Made by a program: the position numbers and the translations under genes. Below are positions 9,470 to 20,319 of a stretch of 64,000 nt of DNA, piece after piece. The stretch comes from Eucommia ulmoides (taxonomy: Eukaryota; Streptophyta; Magnoliopsida; Garryales; Eucommiaceae), in NCBI GenBank assembly GCA_016647705.1, contig CM028328.1, positions 42,415,429-42,479,428 of the forward strand, written 5' to 3'. Position 1 is the stretch's first letter. Every line of letters begins with the position of its first letter. The notes under the pieces were generated by a model. It saw nothing but the letters and a program-made list of their open reading frames with translations, made no database searches and was not told the origin of the DNA.

Positions 9470-10709
9470 TTCCAGCCAATAGGTCCTTGGCCAGTTTACT
9501 TTGACAACTCGATAAGGGTCTTCCTAGTTAGGAGCTAGCTTTCCTAAGTGAGCTTCTGGGCGATGAAAATTATCCTCTGAAGTACCAGGTGTCCTACTGC
9601 AAAGTCTCATGGACATATTGCATGATTAAACAATCGTGCCATTCTTGACTTGTAAGCTGCCATTCTTATTGATGCCTTGTCACGTCTTTGTTGCAGCTGG
9701 TCCATCTTTTCTCGTATGGCTTCTCTACTAGGTTGATTGTGCCATCTCATCTGGATGACAACCCTATCTTCACTAGAACAACTTCAGTTTCGTAAGTTAT
9801 GGAGAAATCTGTTTCCCCTGTGATAGACGTTGGAATGGTCCGTTAAGCCCACAATACTCCTGGGAGTTAATCTACCTACTTTTCTTTGGCGTCATCTAGA
9901 CGTTTCTTGAGTACCTTATTGATGGAATAGTTTGTCACCTTAGCTTGTCCATTGTCTTGAGGGCATGCTGGGTTGGATGTGCGATGTTGAATCTTTAGAT
10001 CGTTATAAATAGATACAACTTTGTCGCTGGTGAAAGGTGTTCCGTTATCAGATATGAGTACTGCTGGAATGCCAAAATGATAGATTATATTCTTCCAAAG
10101 AAAGTTCTTTACTTCATTCTCTCCCATAGTTGTGAACGCTTTAGCTTAGACCCATTTGGTGAAGTAGTCAATCACCAACATGAGGTATTTCTTGTTCCTT
10201 GGTGCCGGAGCAAACGGTCCTAGCACATCCATCCCCAATTGAGCAAACGAACATGGGCTAGTTATTGGGGTCTGCTGTTCAGTTGGGACCTTGATGTCGT
10301 TGGAGAATCGCTGACATTTATCATACCTATTAACGTACTCTTATGCATCACGGCGCATTATTGGCCAGTGGTATCCCACACTTAATGCCTTGTGAACTAA
10401 GGTCCTTCCTCCTTGATGATTTCCACAAACCACTTTATGGATTTTTTGTAGAACATAGGTGGCTTCCTTTAGTCCTAAACAAAGAAATAATGGTTGGGAA
10501 AAATATCTTTTATACAGTTTGTCATCGGTCAGCACATACCTTGATACTTTATATAGAATTTTTCTAGCAGAGTCCTTGTCTTCTGGTAAAATTCCTTCCT
10601 TGAGGTACCAAACTAAAGGGGTTTTCCAGTTCTCTTCTTGATCCGGTTGACCTATGCATCCGCAATGGTTTGCTTGTGCTGCTATAGATGTCTGCTTAAG
10701 GAACTCCAT
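9470..10709 (-). pseudogene. Integrase of element A, degenerate
   Basis: On the minus strand the zinc-binding N-terminal region comes first (10341-10709; CGNHQGG, then HKALSVGYHWP). The catalytic core follows with the first Asp in VIDYFTKW (about 10160-10180) and the second in ISDNGTPF (about 10040). The C-terminal part ends near 9470 with the Pro-Arg-Pro-Trp-Asn motif usual for this branch. The third catalytic residue is changed: the family's GQAEVTN reads GQAKVTN (Glu to Lys). Stops separate the pieces, for example between 10127 and 10341. The enzyme would have joined element cDNA to host DNA; this copy cannot. Confidence 0.85.
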
Positions 10710-10739
10710 CAGCTCAGACAGTTGATCAGGTCAACATAC

Positions 10740-11140
10740 AGAAGCTAATACTGGCAAAGCATCCGCTTTCTCATTTTCAACTCTTGGAACGATTTCAAAT
10801 TTACAGCTCTAGAGTGTAGAGATTAACTTTTTCACATTTTCAACGTAAAGGTGCAACCTTTCTTCATTTATTGTGAACACTCCATTAATCTAATTGACCA
10901 CCAGTTGGGAGTCTAATTTCACCTCCATATTCTGGGCTCGTAACTCTATGGAAAGAGTCAACCTAATGATCACTACTTCATATTCTGCTTCATTATTGGA
11001 GGTATGAAAGCCGAGCAATGCAGCCTTTTCGAGTTGATCTTTTTCAAGTGTCTGCAGGACTATGTTTACACCACATCCCTTCATGTTTGAGGCCCCAGCA
11101 ACCCACAACTTTCATGATGTAGCTGACTGATCAGGGTACT
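10740..11140 (-). pseudogene. Second (archaeal-type) RNase H of element A, inactivated
   Basis: The minus-strand frame shows GASNMKGCG, then NNEAEYE, then DSQLVVN, the three signature blocks of the extra RNase H found in Tat/Ogre elements. The acidic residues in the second and third blocks remain. The first is lost: the usual VDGAS reads VAGAS (Asp to Ala). In the family this domain degrades the RNA strand during reverse transcription. It sits between the retroviral-type RNase H and integrase, as expected for the lineage. Confidence 0.8.
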
Positions 11141-11329
11141 CCCAATATTTTGCTGCAATTTCTGCTGGAGGAGTCAACTCAGTAATAAAGTCTGCTAAAA
11201 CTTGTCATTTGATTGTAATTTTGGACCTATATTTGATGAAGAACTCACCAAGCTCTACAACCCATTTCATGAGATGTCCAGAAGCCTCTGTCCTATGTGT
11301 TACAGCTTAGAGTGGCTGAGAGGTTAGCA

Positions 11330-11657
11330 AGCTGATCTTATGTGCCTGGAAATACGGTTTGAGCTTTCACGCTGCAATAACCAGGGCTAGAGAGAGCTTC
11401 TCTAGTTTGATGTAGCGAGTTTTTGGTGGGACCAATAGTTTGTTGAGATAGTAAATTGGCCTCTGCCCTCCTATGTGATTCTTTACCAGTGCAGCGCTTA
11501 CTGCCATAGGTAGCCAAATAAAGATAGATCTCTTCTCATGGATCCTTTTGGTTAGTGTCTCAACAAAGCCCAAGTAGTCCTTGATGGATTGCAACGCTTG
11601 TTCACATTCTTTATACTACTGAAAGGTTTTGCTTCCCTTCAAAATTTGAAGAAATGG
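11330..11657 (-). pseudogene. Retroviral-type RNase H of element A
   Basis: The minus-strand frame includes a GGQRPIYYLNK block and a RYIKLEKLSLALV block, both typical of the RNase H that follows Ty3/gypsy RT. It runs directly into the RT/RNase H linker (KGSKTF near 11630) and is then cut at 11662 by the solo LTR C1. The other side of the linker resumes at 15113. One or more stops separate it from the second RNase H. Confidence 0.8.
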
Positions 11658-11884
11658 GCGTATGATAGGTGTGATCTACCTACGTATTTTCAAACCGAAT
11701 TAAGTTGGTTTTCGAGCATTTATATAGTATTTTTATCATGTTTTAATTAATTTTTATCTTTTTGTAATAAATCAGGTGTGTAGGGTAAAAAGATAGGAAA
11801 CTGGAGCAAAAACGATGAGATCAAACCGAAGGCGAGTCGAAGTTATGGTGGATAAACAAGCAAAGAGGCAAAAATATAAAGGAA

Positions 11885-12300
11885 GCCCATCGCCTAGGCA
11901 TCTAGACCTCCGCTTAGGCAGTGAAGATGTTGAGAATGATAAAAGGCTACTGACAGCCTACCACCTAGGTAGGAAATTCCTCCGCTTAGGTGGAAACCCC
12001 AGTAGAAACATTTCCAAGTCCACCACCTACTTCTTCGCTTAGGCGGTCACCAAACCTACAAAATCGGTACAGGTGTTGTAACTTCAAGGCTATTTTTTAC
12101 TATTATGCAATCCTATTTTGGAAACACTCAAAACATGGAAGTTGTATATCTTTTTCTTAGATTTCCAAAGGTTTTTGAATCTTATCAATCAGAGTTCATA
12201 TGAAGAAGTTACAGTCAAAACAAAATTGCAAACCTGTAGTAACTTTTCCGTGGCGAAGTTCCGGCAGAAAGTTAACCGACCTAACTTTGCCTAGGCGAAA
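11885..12300. promoter_or_regulatory. CCTAGG-type palindrome array in U3 of C1
   Basis: Motifs such as CGCCTAGGCA, CCGCTTAGGCAG, CCACCTAGGTAGG, CCGCTTAGGTGG and CGCTTAGGCGGT lie between 11888 and 12050. Another (GCCTAGGCG) is near 12290, about 55 bp before the TATA box at 12351. Regulatory function is inferred from position and repetition. Confidence 0.5.
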
Positions 12301-12350
12301 ATCCGACAGCATAACCTTGATATTTATTAGATATTTTGAGATATTTTTCC

Positions 12351-12360
12351 TATAAATACC
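12351..12360 (+). promoter_or_regulatory. TATA box of LTR C1
   Basis: TATAAATACC, in the same context as the TATA box in the B right LTR, followed by a pyrimidine-rich leader. Confidence 0.65.
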
Positions 12361-13069
12361 CCTCTTCTCCCCTTTCTTGGGCCTCTCTTGCATTTTTGAG
12401 CCCCTTAGGCTATATCTAAGGGTATATTTAGGAGTTTTAGAGGTGGAGCTCACATCCCGAAGTGGAGAAGACGGCGAATCGATCATTGAGCGTTCTTAGC
12501 TGTTTATTTTCAGACGAGGCTAAGTTCTTCGATTATTTTTTGTTATTTCTTTATCTTAGGATCATGTGAGTATGTTTAACTCGATTTATATGTTTATACG
12601 GCTATGGCCATGAGTTAAATATAGATTTTAGTAGGGATTAATGGTATATTTATAAATATGTTTGTTTGGATGATTTCTGTGTTGCGTTTATGTTTGTTTT
12701 TCGTAGTTTGATTGTGTTTATCATATTGTTTGTTTATTATGCTTAGAATGGTAAATAGAGAATACGGGGTTTTGACAAACCCCGAATTCGGATTAGGGTA
12801 AACAAACGTCATGATTCTATAACCCGGTTGGGGATTGAATTGTGGACAATCAATGACATTAGGGTAAGACTCATGCGACCTAGGGTCGTTAAGACATTGA
12901 GGGGGACTTCTTCATTGACACAAAGTTGCGTTATATCCCTCGTCTTACACTCGGGAAAGGTGGCCAGAGAGTTTTAAAATGGAGATTGTCAATAGGGTAA
13001 ATACAATGCGACAATCCAATAGCCCGGAAGGGAGTTGAATTGTGTGCAATCAATGACGCTGGGCGAGAC

Positions 13070-14662
13070 TGTCACGCGCGAGGATTTACAACCTTTTCCT
13101 CCTTGCGGTGATTGGACTACTCGCAAGTATACGAGGTCTAGTTTTAATATAATGGATCTTGTAAGATCGGATATTGTTCCACTGGGAAGGCAGGTAATTC
13201 GGTTGAGTATTGCGATTTCAATAGTTTCATATTATCTCGACTAATGAAATTTTGTTTGTTTTCTAATTAATATACTAATATAAACGACAACTATGAAGTT
13301 AGTTTTAATTACACTAATTACTTAGGCATTGATTTCTTTCGCATAATGCATAATCGAAGTCATTAAGTTAGCTATAATGGTTTTCTATCTAGTCCGACAA
13401 TCTCTGTATCGATAACTCCTCCGCTACCTCTCCCGAGTGTAAGATGGGGGATTACACGACTTCGTGTCAACGAGGAAGTCCCCTTCAACACCTTAACGAC
13501 CCTAGGTCGCGTGAGTCTTTTGCCAACGTCATGGATTGCATACGTTCTAATGCCCTCCCGGGTCGTTAGAACGTCACGTTGTATTTACCCTAATCCGAAT
13601 CCAGGGTTACCTCTCCCGAGTGTCAAACCTCGTATTCTCGATTTATCAATAGTAGCATAATATCAAGAATAATGGTAAACACAATTGGATTTAGACAAAC
13701 AACACATTAAAGTAACACTAATTCATTCAACTTAACAATTACATGATTTCTACTACACCTAAGTAACATTTAACTAATACTATAAGATCTTAGCCATATA
13801 CCATACAAAATAAGAGGGATTCAACATTCTTAGATATGAAAAAGTGATTACAAAGATAAAAACAAGAGAGAAACGATCAAATCTGGAAGTGAAACGGTTC
13901 ACTGTCACTAATGATCGATCCACAAGTGATTCTTCTTTGTCCGAATGATGAACCTCCTTTTTGATCTTCAAAGTATAGCTTAAGAGCTTTCTACTAGGGT
14001 TGGGGTTTGTCAACTCCCTGTTTTAGACGTGGAAAAGGGGTATATATAGGCCTAGGGGTTCAAAAATATCTAAACAGATATTTTGGGTTGTTCTGTGGAA
14101 TCCGCCTAGGCAGAGGTTAAGTCAGTTAGAATTCCACCTCGGCGATGGTTTCTTCGCCTAGGCGGAGCACTAACTTCTTGGGCCCCTATTCTTTCTGACG
14201 GATTTTCGCCTAGGCGGTAGCTACTTCGCTTAGGCGGATTTACAGCAGTGCAGCTCTTCCAGCAATTCAGCACTTCCAGTGTTCTGATAGATTTCTGCCT
14301 AGGAGGTGGAAACTTCGCCTAGGCGGATTCAATACTTCAGCCCTTGCAACCTTCTGGCGGATTTCCGCCTAGGCGGTGGAAACTTTGCCTAGGCAGATTC
14401 AATTCTTCAGCTTTTGCAACTTTTTGGTGAATTTTCACCTAGGAGGTGGATACTTCGCCTAGGCGGATTTGTACTGTTCTTTGAAACCTCCTTTTTTCAT
14501 CTTTATGGCTACCATTTTCTCCCCATTTTCTCTCGGTTTGCCAATTGTTGACATCCCTTCTCTTGACTAATAAAAACAACTAAAAAGGTATTTAAACTAC
14601 AATAAAATACTCGAAAACTGGCAAATTCGGTTTAGAATTAGATAGGTATTTTACACCTATCA
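13070..14662 (-). mobile_element. Solo LTR C2 inserted in C1
   Basis: 1593 bp in minus orientation: on the plus strand it reads TGTCACGCG...ACACCTATCA. It has a perfect 5-bp TSD, GAGAC at 13065-13069 and 14663-14667. C1 sequence continues in register across it ('caatgacg...gagac' then 'tcatgtgacctaggg'). A TATA-like site in minus orientation (TATATATA) is at 14040-14049, with the palindrome array upstream of it in LTR orientation (14100-14475). Confidence 0.92.
14100..14475. promoter_or_regulatory. Dense CCGCCTAGGCGG palindrome array with 70-bp tandem repeat (C2)
   Basis: At least ten copies of a CGCCTAGGCGG-like dyad lie here (about 14103, 14155, 14208, 14228, 14296, 14316, 14366, 14386, 14436, 14456). 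The last part is a tandem repeat with starts at 14290, 14360 and 14430, period 70 bp, each unit carrying two palindromes about 20 bp apart. Several copies are perfect 12-bp palindromes. The array lies 50-430 bp upstream of the LTR TATA-like site. Confidence 0.7.
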
Positions 14663-15117
14663 GAGACTCATGTGACCTAGGGTCGTTAAGACATTGAGAG
14701 GAACTTCTTCGTTGACTCAAAGTCATGTATTCCCCTGTCTTACACTCGGGAGAGGTGACATTGGAGTTTACATATCGAGGTTATCAAATAGGTCGAACAA
14801 CGTAAACGTGAGTAAATCAGAATCGAACACATATTTGTAAACACGTTAATCCCTAGGCAATTATTCATCCTGAAACATATTAGCATATTAGTGTAGTTAA
14901 TTTAGGTTATATTAGTATTAGTTTAATTAATTAATTACATATGTTTTCTGCCTAGATAAAATTAGGTCACGACAAACGCGGTATTCGATAGTAACGACAC
15001 CAATCCTTGTGGATACGATAACCCGATCTTAACGATCACACTATACTAAAACTTTGATCTCATACACTTGCGAGTAGTCATATACTTCGAGGGTGTAAAT
15101 CCTCGTCGTACAACGCA

Positions 15118-15900
15118 CCTATTAGTAAATTTGAAGATGAATCTATTCAAGGCCGCCAATCTTCCTGTCAGGACTTGAACTTTTCTTATAGTTGCAGGGG
15201 GCTTCATATTCCTGACTGCTTCTATCTTACCTAAGTCCACCATGATCTTGAACTGGTTTACCACAAAACTCAAAAATTTTCCAAATGCTACCCCAAAAGC
15301 ACATTTCTCTTGATTCAACTTCATGTTGAACTTTCTCAGAATGGAGAAAGCTTCTACCAAATGGGTCAAGTGATATTTCTTCTTAGAGATATTGACCAGC
15401 ATATCATCTCTGTAAACCTCTATATTGCACTAATATGCTATTGGAACATGCAGTTCACTAGTCGCTGATATGTTACACCTGTATTTCTCAAACCAAACGA
15501 TATTACTTTGTAACAGTAAGTACCTCTGGGAGTGATGAATATTGTCCCTTCCTCGTTTTGCTTATCCATGGGTATTTAATTATAACTCTCATATGCATCC
15601 ATCATGGTCAGTTGTTGATGCCCTACTGCCGTATCCACTATTTGGTCTATTCTCAGCATTGGATAATAATCTTTTGGGCATGCTTGGTTGAGGTCAGTAA
15701 AGTACACACATATTCTCCACTTTCTATTTTTATTTTTGACGAGGACTGGATTGGCCAGCCATTTTGGGTACATTACTTTCCTTATGTGGCCAATTGTGAG
15801 AAGCTGCTACACCTCAGCTTCGATCACCTGTTCCTTCTAGGGCTGAATATTCTTCTCTTCTACCTGACTAGAGGATAAGATCTGGAGATATTAAGGTGGT
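15118..15900 (-). pseudogene. Reverse transcriptase of element A, degenerate
   Basis: Reading minus from 15900, the blocks are a YPKWLANPVLVKNKN strand, DLNQACPKDYYP, and MMDAYESYN with the first catalytic Asp (15576-15773). After a frame change comes VYRDDMLV, where the usual Y-x-D-D has Arg at x but both Asp remain (near 15405). The thumb region (GKFLSFVVN, TGRLAALNRFI) runs to 15118 and is then cut by LTR C1. The family's role is copying element RNA into DNA. Stops and frameshifts show it is inactive. Confidence 0.85.
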
Positions 15901-16159
15901 AGACCGTAACGTCGGGGCTAATGCCCTTCATATCTTTTGGAGACCAGGCAAAGATATCCAAATTCTCTTTGAGCAGCTTGCTGATGTCTTCTGCCTTAAT
16001 CTATCTTAGAGATCTCTCTATCATTTGCTTTTGATCTCCTCCATTAAAAGTGATCTCCTATACTTTCTCAATAGGTTGAATAAGGCTGGGGTGCTCTCTG
16101 AAATCATCGATTTCATGAGCCGAGCTGTTGGACGGAACTGCTCCCTGCTCTGGCTTTAA

Positions 16160-16640
16160 GTGCTATAAGGAATTCTTAATATCCTTCATAACTATTTCAA
16201 AGCACTACCTTAAAGCCACCTGATTGTCTCGTATTATTGCCACTGAACCATCCTTTGCATATTTGAGGCATTGGTGGTACATTGATACCACTACCTTCAT
16301 CGCATGCAGCCATAGATGTACCAATATTGCATTGTAGGGTGATAAAGAGTACATTACCATAAACTTTGTGACCTTTGTTTATCTACTTTCTTCCTTGTTT
16401 ACGGTGACTGACAGAGTGATCGTCCCTTTTGGAGAGCTGAGTTTCCCGTTGAATCCCACTATGACTGTCTCGGTGGAACTCACATTTGAACTGGGTACTC
16501 TCATCTGCTTCAACGTGTCCATAAAGATAATATTAGTAGAACTTCCATTATCAACCAAAATTCGTCTTACCTGGAAGCTTGAAATCCAGAGGGTGATGAT
16601 TAGGGCATCTTCATTGGGGTGAATAATCCCTTAGTAATCT
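16160..16640 (-). pseudogene. Aspartic protease of element A
   Basis: The minus-strand translation has RRILVDNGSSTNIIFMDTL, the active-site strand of a retroviral-type protease, with the catalytic Asp codon at 16550-16552 in a D-N-G-S-S context. A later block (SPYNAIL near 16330) matches the conserved end of the domain. Several stops interrupt it. The family enzyme cuts the gag-pol polyprotein. Confidence 0.75.
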
Positions 16641-16850
16641 TCATCAGAGAAGACCGGTCTCGAATTTGTGGTTATTGTCATTGCTTCTCTATAGCAGCGT
16701 TCCAGTGCTGCTTTACGGAATTTTTTTTTTCCACTCGCAGTTGGATTCTCTAATTGTCAGCCTAGTAGAGTTTATCATGAATATCACTTTATGATTTTCT
16801 TTAAGACGATCCTCTTTCAGCTATTTATCATGGTTTTCTTTATGATGACC

Positions 16851-17591
16851 TTAATTTTTAGGTCTCTTTCTATCTATTGAACGCTCTTGTAAATAGTCAC
16901 GTAACTGACCCATGTCAATTAGCCATTGGATTTCCTTCTTGAGCTCCCAACAGTCATCAGTGTCATGACCATGGTCCCTTTGGAAATCACAGTACTTTGA
17001 TCTTTTCTTCCGGTTAGACTTGGTTGTTTGCTTGGAAGACCATTGAACCATCTCAGAAGCACGGATCTCATGCAAGATTCTAGATATTGACATCCGTAGA
17101 CCAGGAAAGTTTGGCTCTTGATGCGGTTCTGGCCTAGAACCCTAGCTCTTTGGCTGATCTTTATGCTTGTCCGACCTACTGCCCTTTGTCTTGTCGTGGT
17201 CCTTCTTGCTTTGCCTAGGGTGATCGTTGGCAGATCATCTTCCTTCACTTGCAAGCTTAACATCTTTCAGTTTCATATGGGGCTTAGTTTTCTCCATCAG
17301 CTTAGGTTTTTCTTAGTAAGAGAGTCTTGAAATCTTCCATGGCGCAACCCGAAAGTAAATGCCTTGATGATGAGGTTTGTATCATACCCCTCAATGCACA
17401 TCAACTCTTTGTTGAATCGGCTCATGTATTTGTGAAAAGACTCTTATTTCTATTTATGCATGGCTAGCAGGTAATCAGGTCCCTTCATCAACCTTTAATA
17501 GGTTATGAAGCAATTGATAAACATATTCCCAAATTCTTTAAACGACGAGATGGAGTTAGATAGGAGCGTATGCAACCTCTCAAGGGTAGAT
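16851..17591 (-). pseudogene. Gag C-terminal part of element A
   Basis: On the minus strand a KAFTFGLRHG block (about 17340-17380) follows an FNKELMCIEGYDTNLI block, both characteristic of Tat-lineage gag capsid. Downstream (16851-17093) is the C-x5-H-x-H-x4-C motif in YCDFQRDHGHDTDDC, the lineage's usual nucleic-acid-binding motif. Gag is cut at 17591 by solo LTR B2 and continues at 18984. Stops are present near 17440-17460 and 17300. Confidence 0.8.
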
Positions 17592-18983
17592 TAGTAGCGT
17601 GTAGATATGTCGCTACTTTCACCGCAAGTGTACGAGTCAAGTTTTAATATAGATTAGGAGAGTTAGGGTTGTCGTATCCATAGGAATTGATTGAGATTAT
17701 CGTCGAGTACCGCAATTATCATAACCTAACTTTATTTAGGCGATAAAAATTAGTTTATAATTAATAAATACTAATCTATTTAACTAATTATACTAATTAA
17801 ACTATATTACTATATTCAGATGTTTAGGGGAATAGATTATCTAGGGATTAACTTTGTTTACAAAAACGTATATGGTTTCATTTAGTTATCAATAACGGTA
17901 TTCGACCTATCTGACAATCTCTATATCATAAACTCATTCACTCCCTCTCCCTAGTAACAAGTGAATCAATATGTGACTTCGTGTTAACGCCGAAGTCCAC
18001 CTCTAGCATTTTTTAGAACACATAGTCACATGAGTCTTGCCCCAACATCATGGATTGCACACTTTCTAACACCCTTCCGGGTAGTCAGATCGTCGTGTTG
18101 CGTTTAACCCTAGTCCGAATTCAGGGCTACCTCTCCCGCGTGTCAAACCCCAATTTCTCAATATATCTAAACAAGTATATAAACATAAACATGACAAACC
18201 GGTAAACACAATCGAATTAGTGAAGAACAACCGTTAAAGAAACACAACTCAAACAAACGACATTTTCATAAACTATATTAATCCCATAGATAATCCAAGT
18301 TTAGCTCATGGCCATAACCATTTATACAATAAGAAATGAGCTAAACATGCTCAAACCAACTACCAAAGTTAAGAAAATAAAGAAAGAAATGAAGGAACTT
18401 AGCCGTATTCCAAAGATCCGCCACTAAAACTGCTTTGAGATCGTTTCTCCTTCTTCGCTTTGTGTTCTTCTTCTTCAGATTTGGTTGAGCACTCCCCAAA
18501 ACACTTTCTAAGCTATCTAAACTCTATATGAGCTCTAATGGCCGAATTTCAAAGGAGGGAGAAAGATAAATGGAACCAAATATCTAAAAATCTATTTTAC
18601 AGCTGCAGGGGTCACCACCGCGGCTGTGGGTTTCACCGTTGCGGCGTTGGGTATGTCGACAGTGTCACCATTGCAGTGGAAGTAGAGAGTTTCCTGTTGT
18701 TTCACCGTTGCGACGGTGAGCGATCAGAATATTTGGGCCCCTCTTTGAATTTTGACCACCGCGGTGGTGGGCTGCAGGTTCTAAATTTGACCATTTTTGC
18801 TCATTTTCCACCGTTCTTCCATCACTCTTGATCCTATTTGATCATTTATGATTTGTTTTTATCTATTTTTATCCTAAACACCTGATTTATTACAAAACAA
18901 ATAAAAATATATTAAAATGTATTAATAACACTCGAAAACTAACAAGTTCGGCTTGGAAATAGATAAGTAAATTACACCTATCA
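17592..18983 (-). mobile_element. Solo LTR B2 inserted in element A gag
   Basis: 1392 bp, minus orientation (plus strand TAGTAGCG...ACACCTATCA). It has a perfect TSD, TAGAT at 17587-17591 and 18984-18988. It is closely related to the element D LTR, as the shared edge 'gtagatatgtcgctac' and 'ttcaccgcaagtgtacg' shows. Palindromes of the CCACCGCGGTGG type lie at about 18600-18775, including CCACCGCGGTGGTGG near 18759. Confidence 0.92.
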
Positions 18984-18988
18984 TAGAT

Positions 18989-19620
18989 CCCTTTAGAGTT
19001 GTGGCAAAATCTCTGCAAAGTGCTGAGTTGCTTGCTCCATATAAGTTCATAACATGCTTGAACTACTAGCTGTGATCCACAAGATCCGTTTTCCTATCGT
19101 ATTTCTTAAACTTCGTGGGATCAGACCTTTTTGAGAGTGGTACAACCAAGATATCTGAAGTGAATAACATTTCAGTGCCCTTCAGTAGCGTGTCCAGCTC
19201 ATCCGAGGGCATATCGCTCTCCACCTTGCTTTTGAGCTGCTGGCGTAAATCAACAGTCTCAGTTCAGCTTTACACCCTTCTCTCTTGGTTTTGATTGTTG
19301 GTATCTCCCTGGGCAGTTTGCTCTTCCAGGGATTGTGGGTCAGCTGATCCTAGAGGCTCCCAAATCGTTATTGGCGGTTGGGGGTTGTGGCCTACTTTTG
19401 GAGATTATCTCCGCCATGTACTTGATTATAATTTCTATCTCTAATATTTTCCCAGTTAGAGCATCAATCTTCGCATCTATGTTCTGCACTACTGAAGGAT
19501 CTGCATGAACCTACTCATGTATTCTTGTTGGAACTTCGTTGTCAGCCTACAGTGGTAGGTTACTGCTTTGACTCGGTGTTGCTCCTCTTACTTGTGGTTT
19601 CCACATTGTTGTGACAAAAA
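18989..19620 (-). pseudogene. Gag N-terminal part of element A
   Basis: The minus-strand frame from about 19618 has an N-terminal helical-looking stretch (NIDAKIDALTGKILEIEI near 19460) and a later SDPTKFKKYD block like the FxPYxGxxDP region of Tat-lineage gag. Several stops are present. It joins 16851-17591 once solo LTR B2 is discounted. Confidence 0.6.
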
Positions 19621-19636
19621 GCATTTTCGTTAGTGC

Positions 19637-19654
19637 TTCCCACAGACAGTGCCA
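19637..19654 (-). other. Primer-binding site of element A
   Basis: On the minus strand TGGCACTGTCTGTGGGAA follows the 5' LTR end after two bases. It differs from the common TGGCGCCGTCTGTGGGAA site of plant Tat-type elements by two bases, one of them in a CpG. Confidence 0.8.
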
Positions 19655-19656
19655 AA

Positions 19657-20319
19657 TGATGTTGTCAAAAAATCTCTGGCACGTGTAACAACTCTGCACG
19701 TACCAGAAATCTCTTCAACCTGATAACCTGCGAAATCGATTAATTCTAAAGGGACACCGGTGTGGTGTTGACCAAAGAACCTTTGGCCTGAGAATAAGTT
19801 AATCTAGTTATAGAGAAGGCTAATGCACCGATTGAATCATAAGAAATAAATAATGATACATTCCCTTTATAAAGGCTCGGTTATCTTCTGCCGTTTCTTT
19901 GGTGATGTCGCCCGTTACGTGATTTTCTCCTAACCACCTAGAAGATAATCAAAATCTTCTCCTTTAAACCAGGGAGAGATCTCTATAACGTACTTCATCA
20001 ATCATGGGTCATTACAGTCAATAGGTTATAACATTATTCATGTGTAGGAGATACAATCACAATGGGCTGACCTATTCTTTCTTTGGACCTGAACACCATG
20101 GGCTTTAGATTGCCCATTGATAGGCCTCTTCATGAGGCTGTTTAACCTATTCAGTGGACTGCTGAAGTCCTTTCTCAAATGGGCTCGTCTTGCTCGGCCT
20201 AGATAACACATCGAGTCTATTTATTCTGGGTTGCATCACTGACCTAATCTGATCTGTTAAGGCTCCATGCCTATGTGAGTTGTGAGCGGGAGGTTTCCCA
20301 TATTACCTGCCTATCAACA
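19657..20319 (-). repeat. Element A 5' LTR
   Basis: 663 bp. In LTR orientation (minus) it starts TGTTGATAGG and ends GACAACATCA. A TATA box (TTTATAAAGG) on the minus strand lies at about 19867-19876. Its first 180 bp on the plus strand match the left remnant at 1485-1665. Confidence 0.85.

Larger units (their letters stand above)
11663..15112 (+). mobile_element. Solo LTR C1 (Athila-like family), split by C2
   Basis: C1 begins TGATAGGTGTGATC and ends CGTCGTACA; it occupies 11663-13069 and 14668-15112. It lies in the RT/RNase H linker of element A. The flanks GCGTA (11658-11662) and ACGCA (15113-15117) fit a 5-bp TSD with two transitions. Removing C1 and one flank brings the two RT halves together. 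A TATA box (TATAAATACC) is at 12351. C1 is longer than its relatives partly because it carries a duplication of about 210 bp (12785-12995 against 12996-13069 plus 14668 onward). Confidence 0.85.
1485..20319 (-). mobile_element. Element A: Tat-lineage Ty3/gypsy retrotransposon, nested and decayed
   Basis: On the minus strand the order is 5' LTR (19657-20319), primer-binding site (19637-19654), gag, protease, RT, RNase H, second RNase H, integrase, a long 3' untranslated region with an 84-bp tandem repeat, and a remnant of the 3' LTR (1485-1665). The second, archaeal-type RNase H between RNase H and integrase is the known hallmark of the Tat/Ogre branch of plant Ty3/gypsy elements. Stops and frameshifts occur throughout and catalytic residues are lost in at least two enzymes, so it is dead. 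Four later insertions interrupt it: B, C1 with C2 inside, and B2. No TSD matches at the outer ends (left CCTAC, right CAAAG), which fits loss of part of the left LTR or later change. Confidence 0.85.

Noticed and set aside
18538-18831. 97-codon plus-strand ORF rich in Gly, His and Cys
   Set aside because: It lies across the GC-rich palindromes of solo LTR B2, antisense to the LTR; the open frame reflects local GC content.
1485-20319. Target-site duplication for element A
   Set aside because: The flanks CCTAC and CAAAG do not match under any nearby boundary I tried, so none is claimed.
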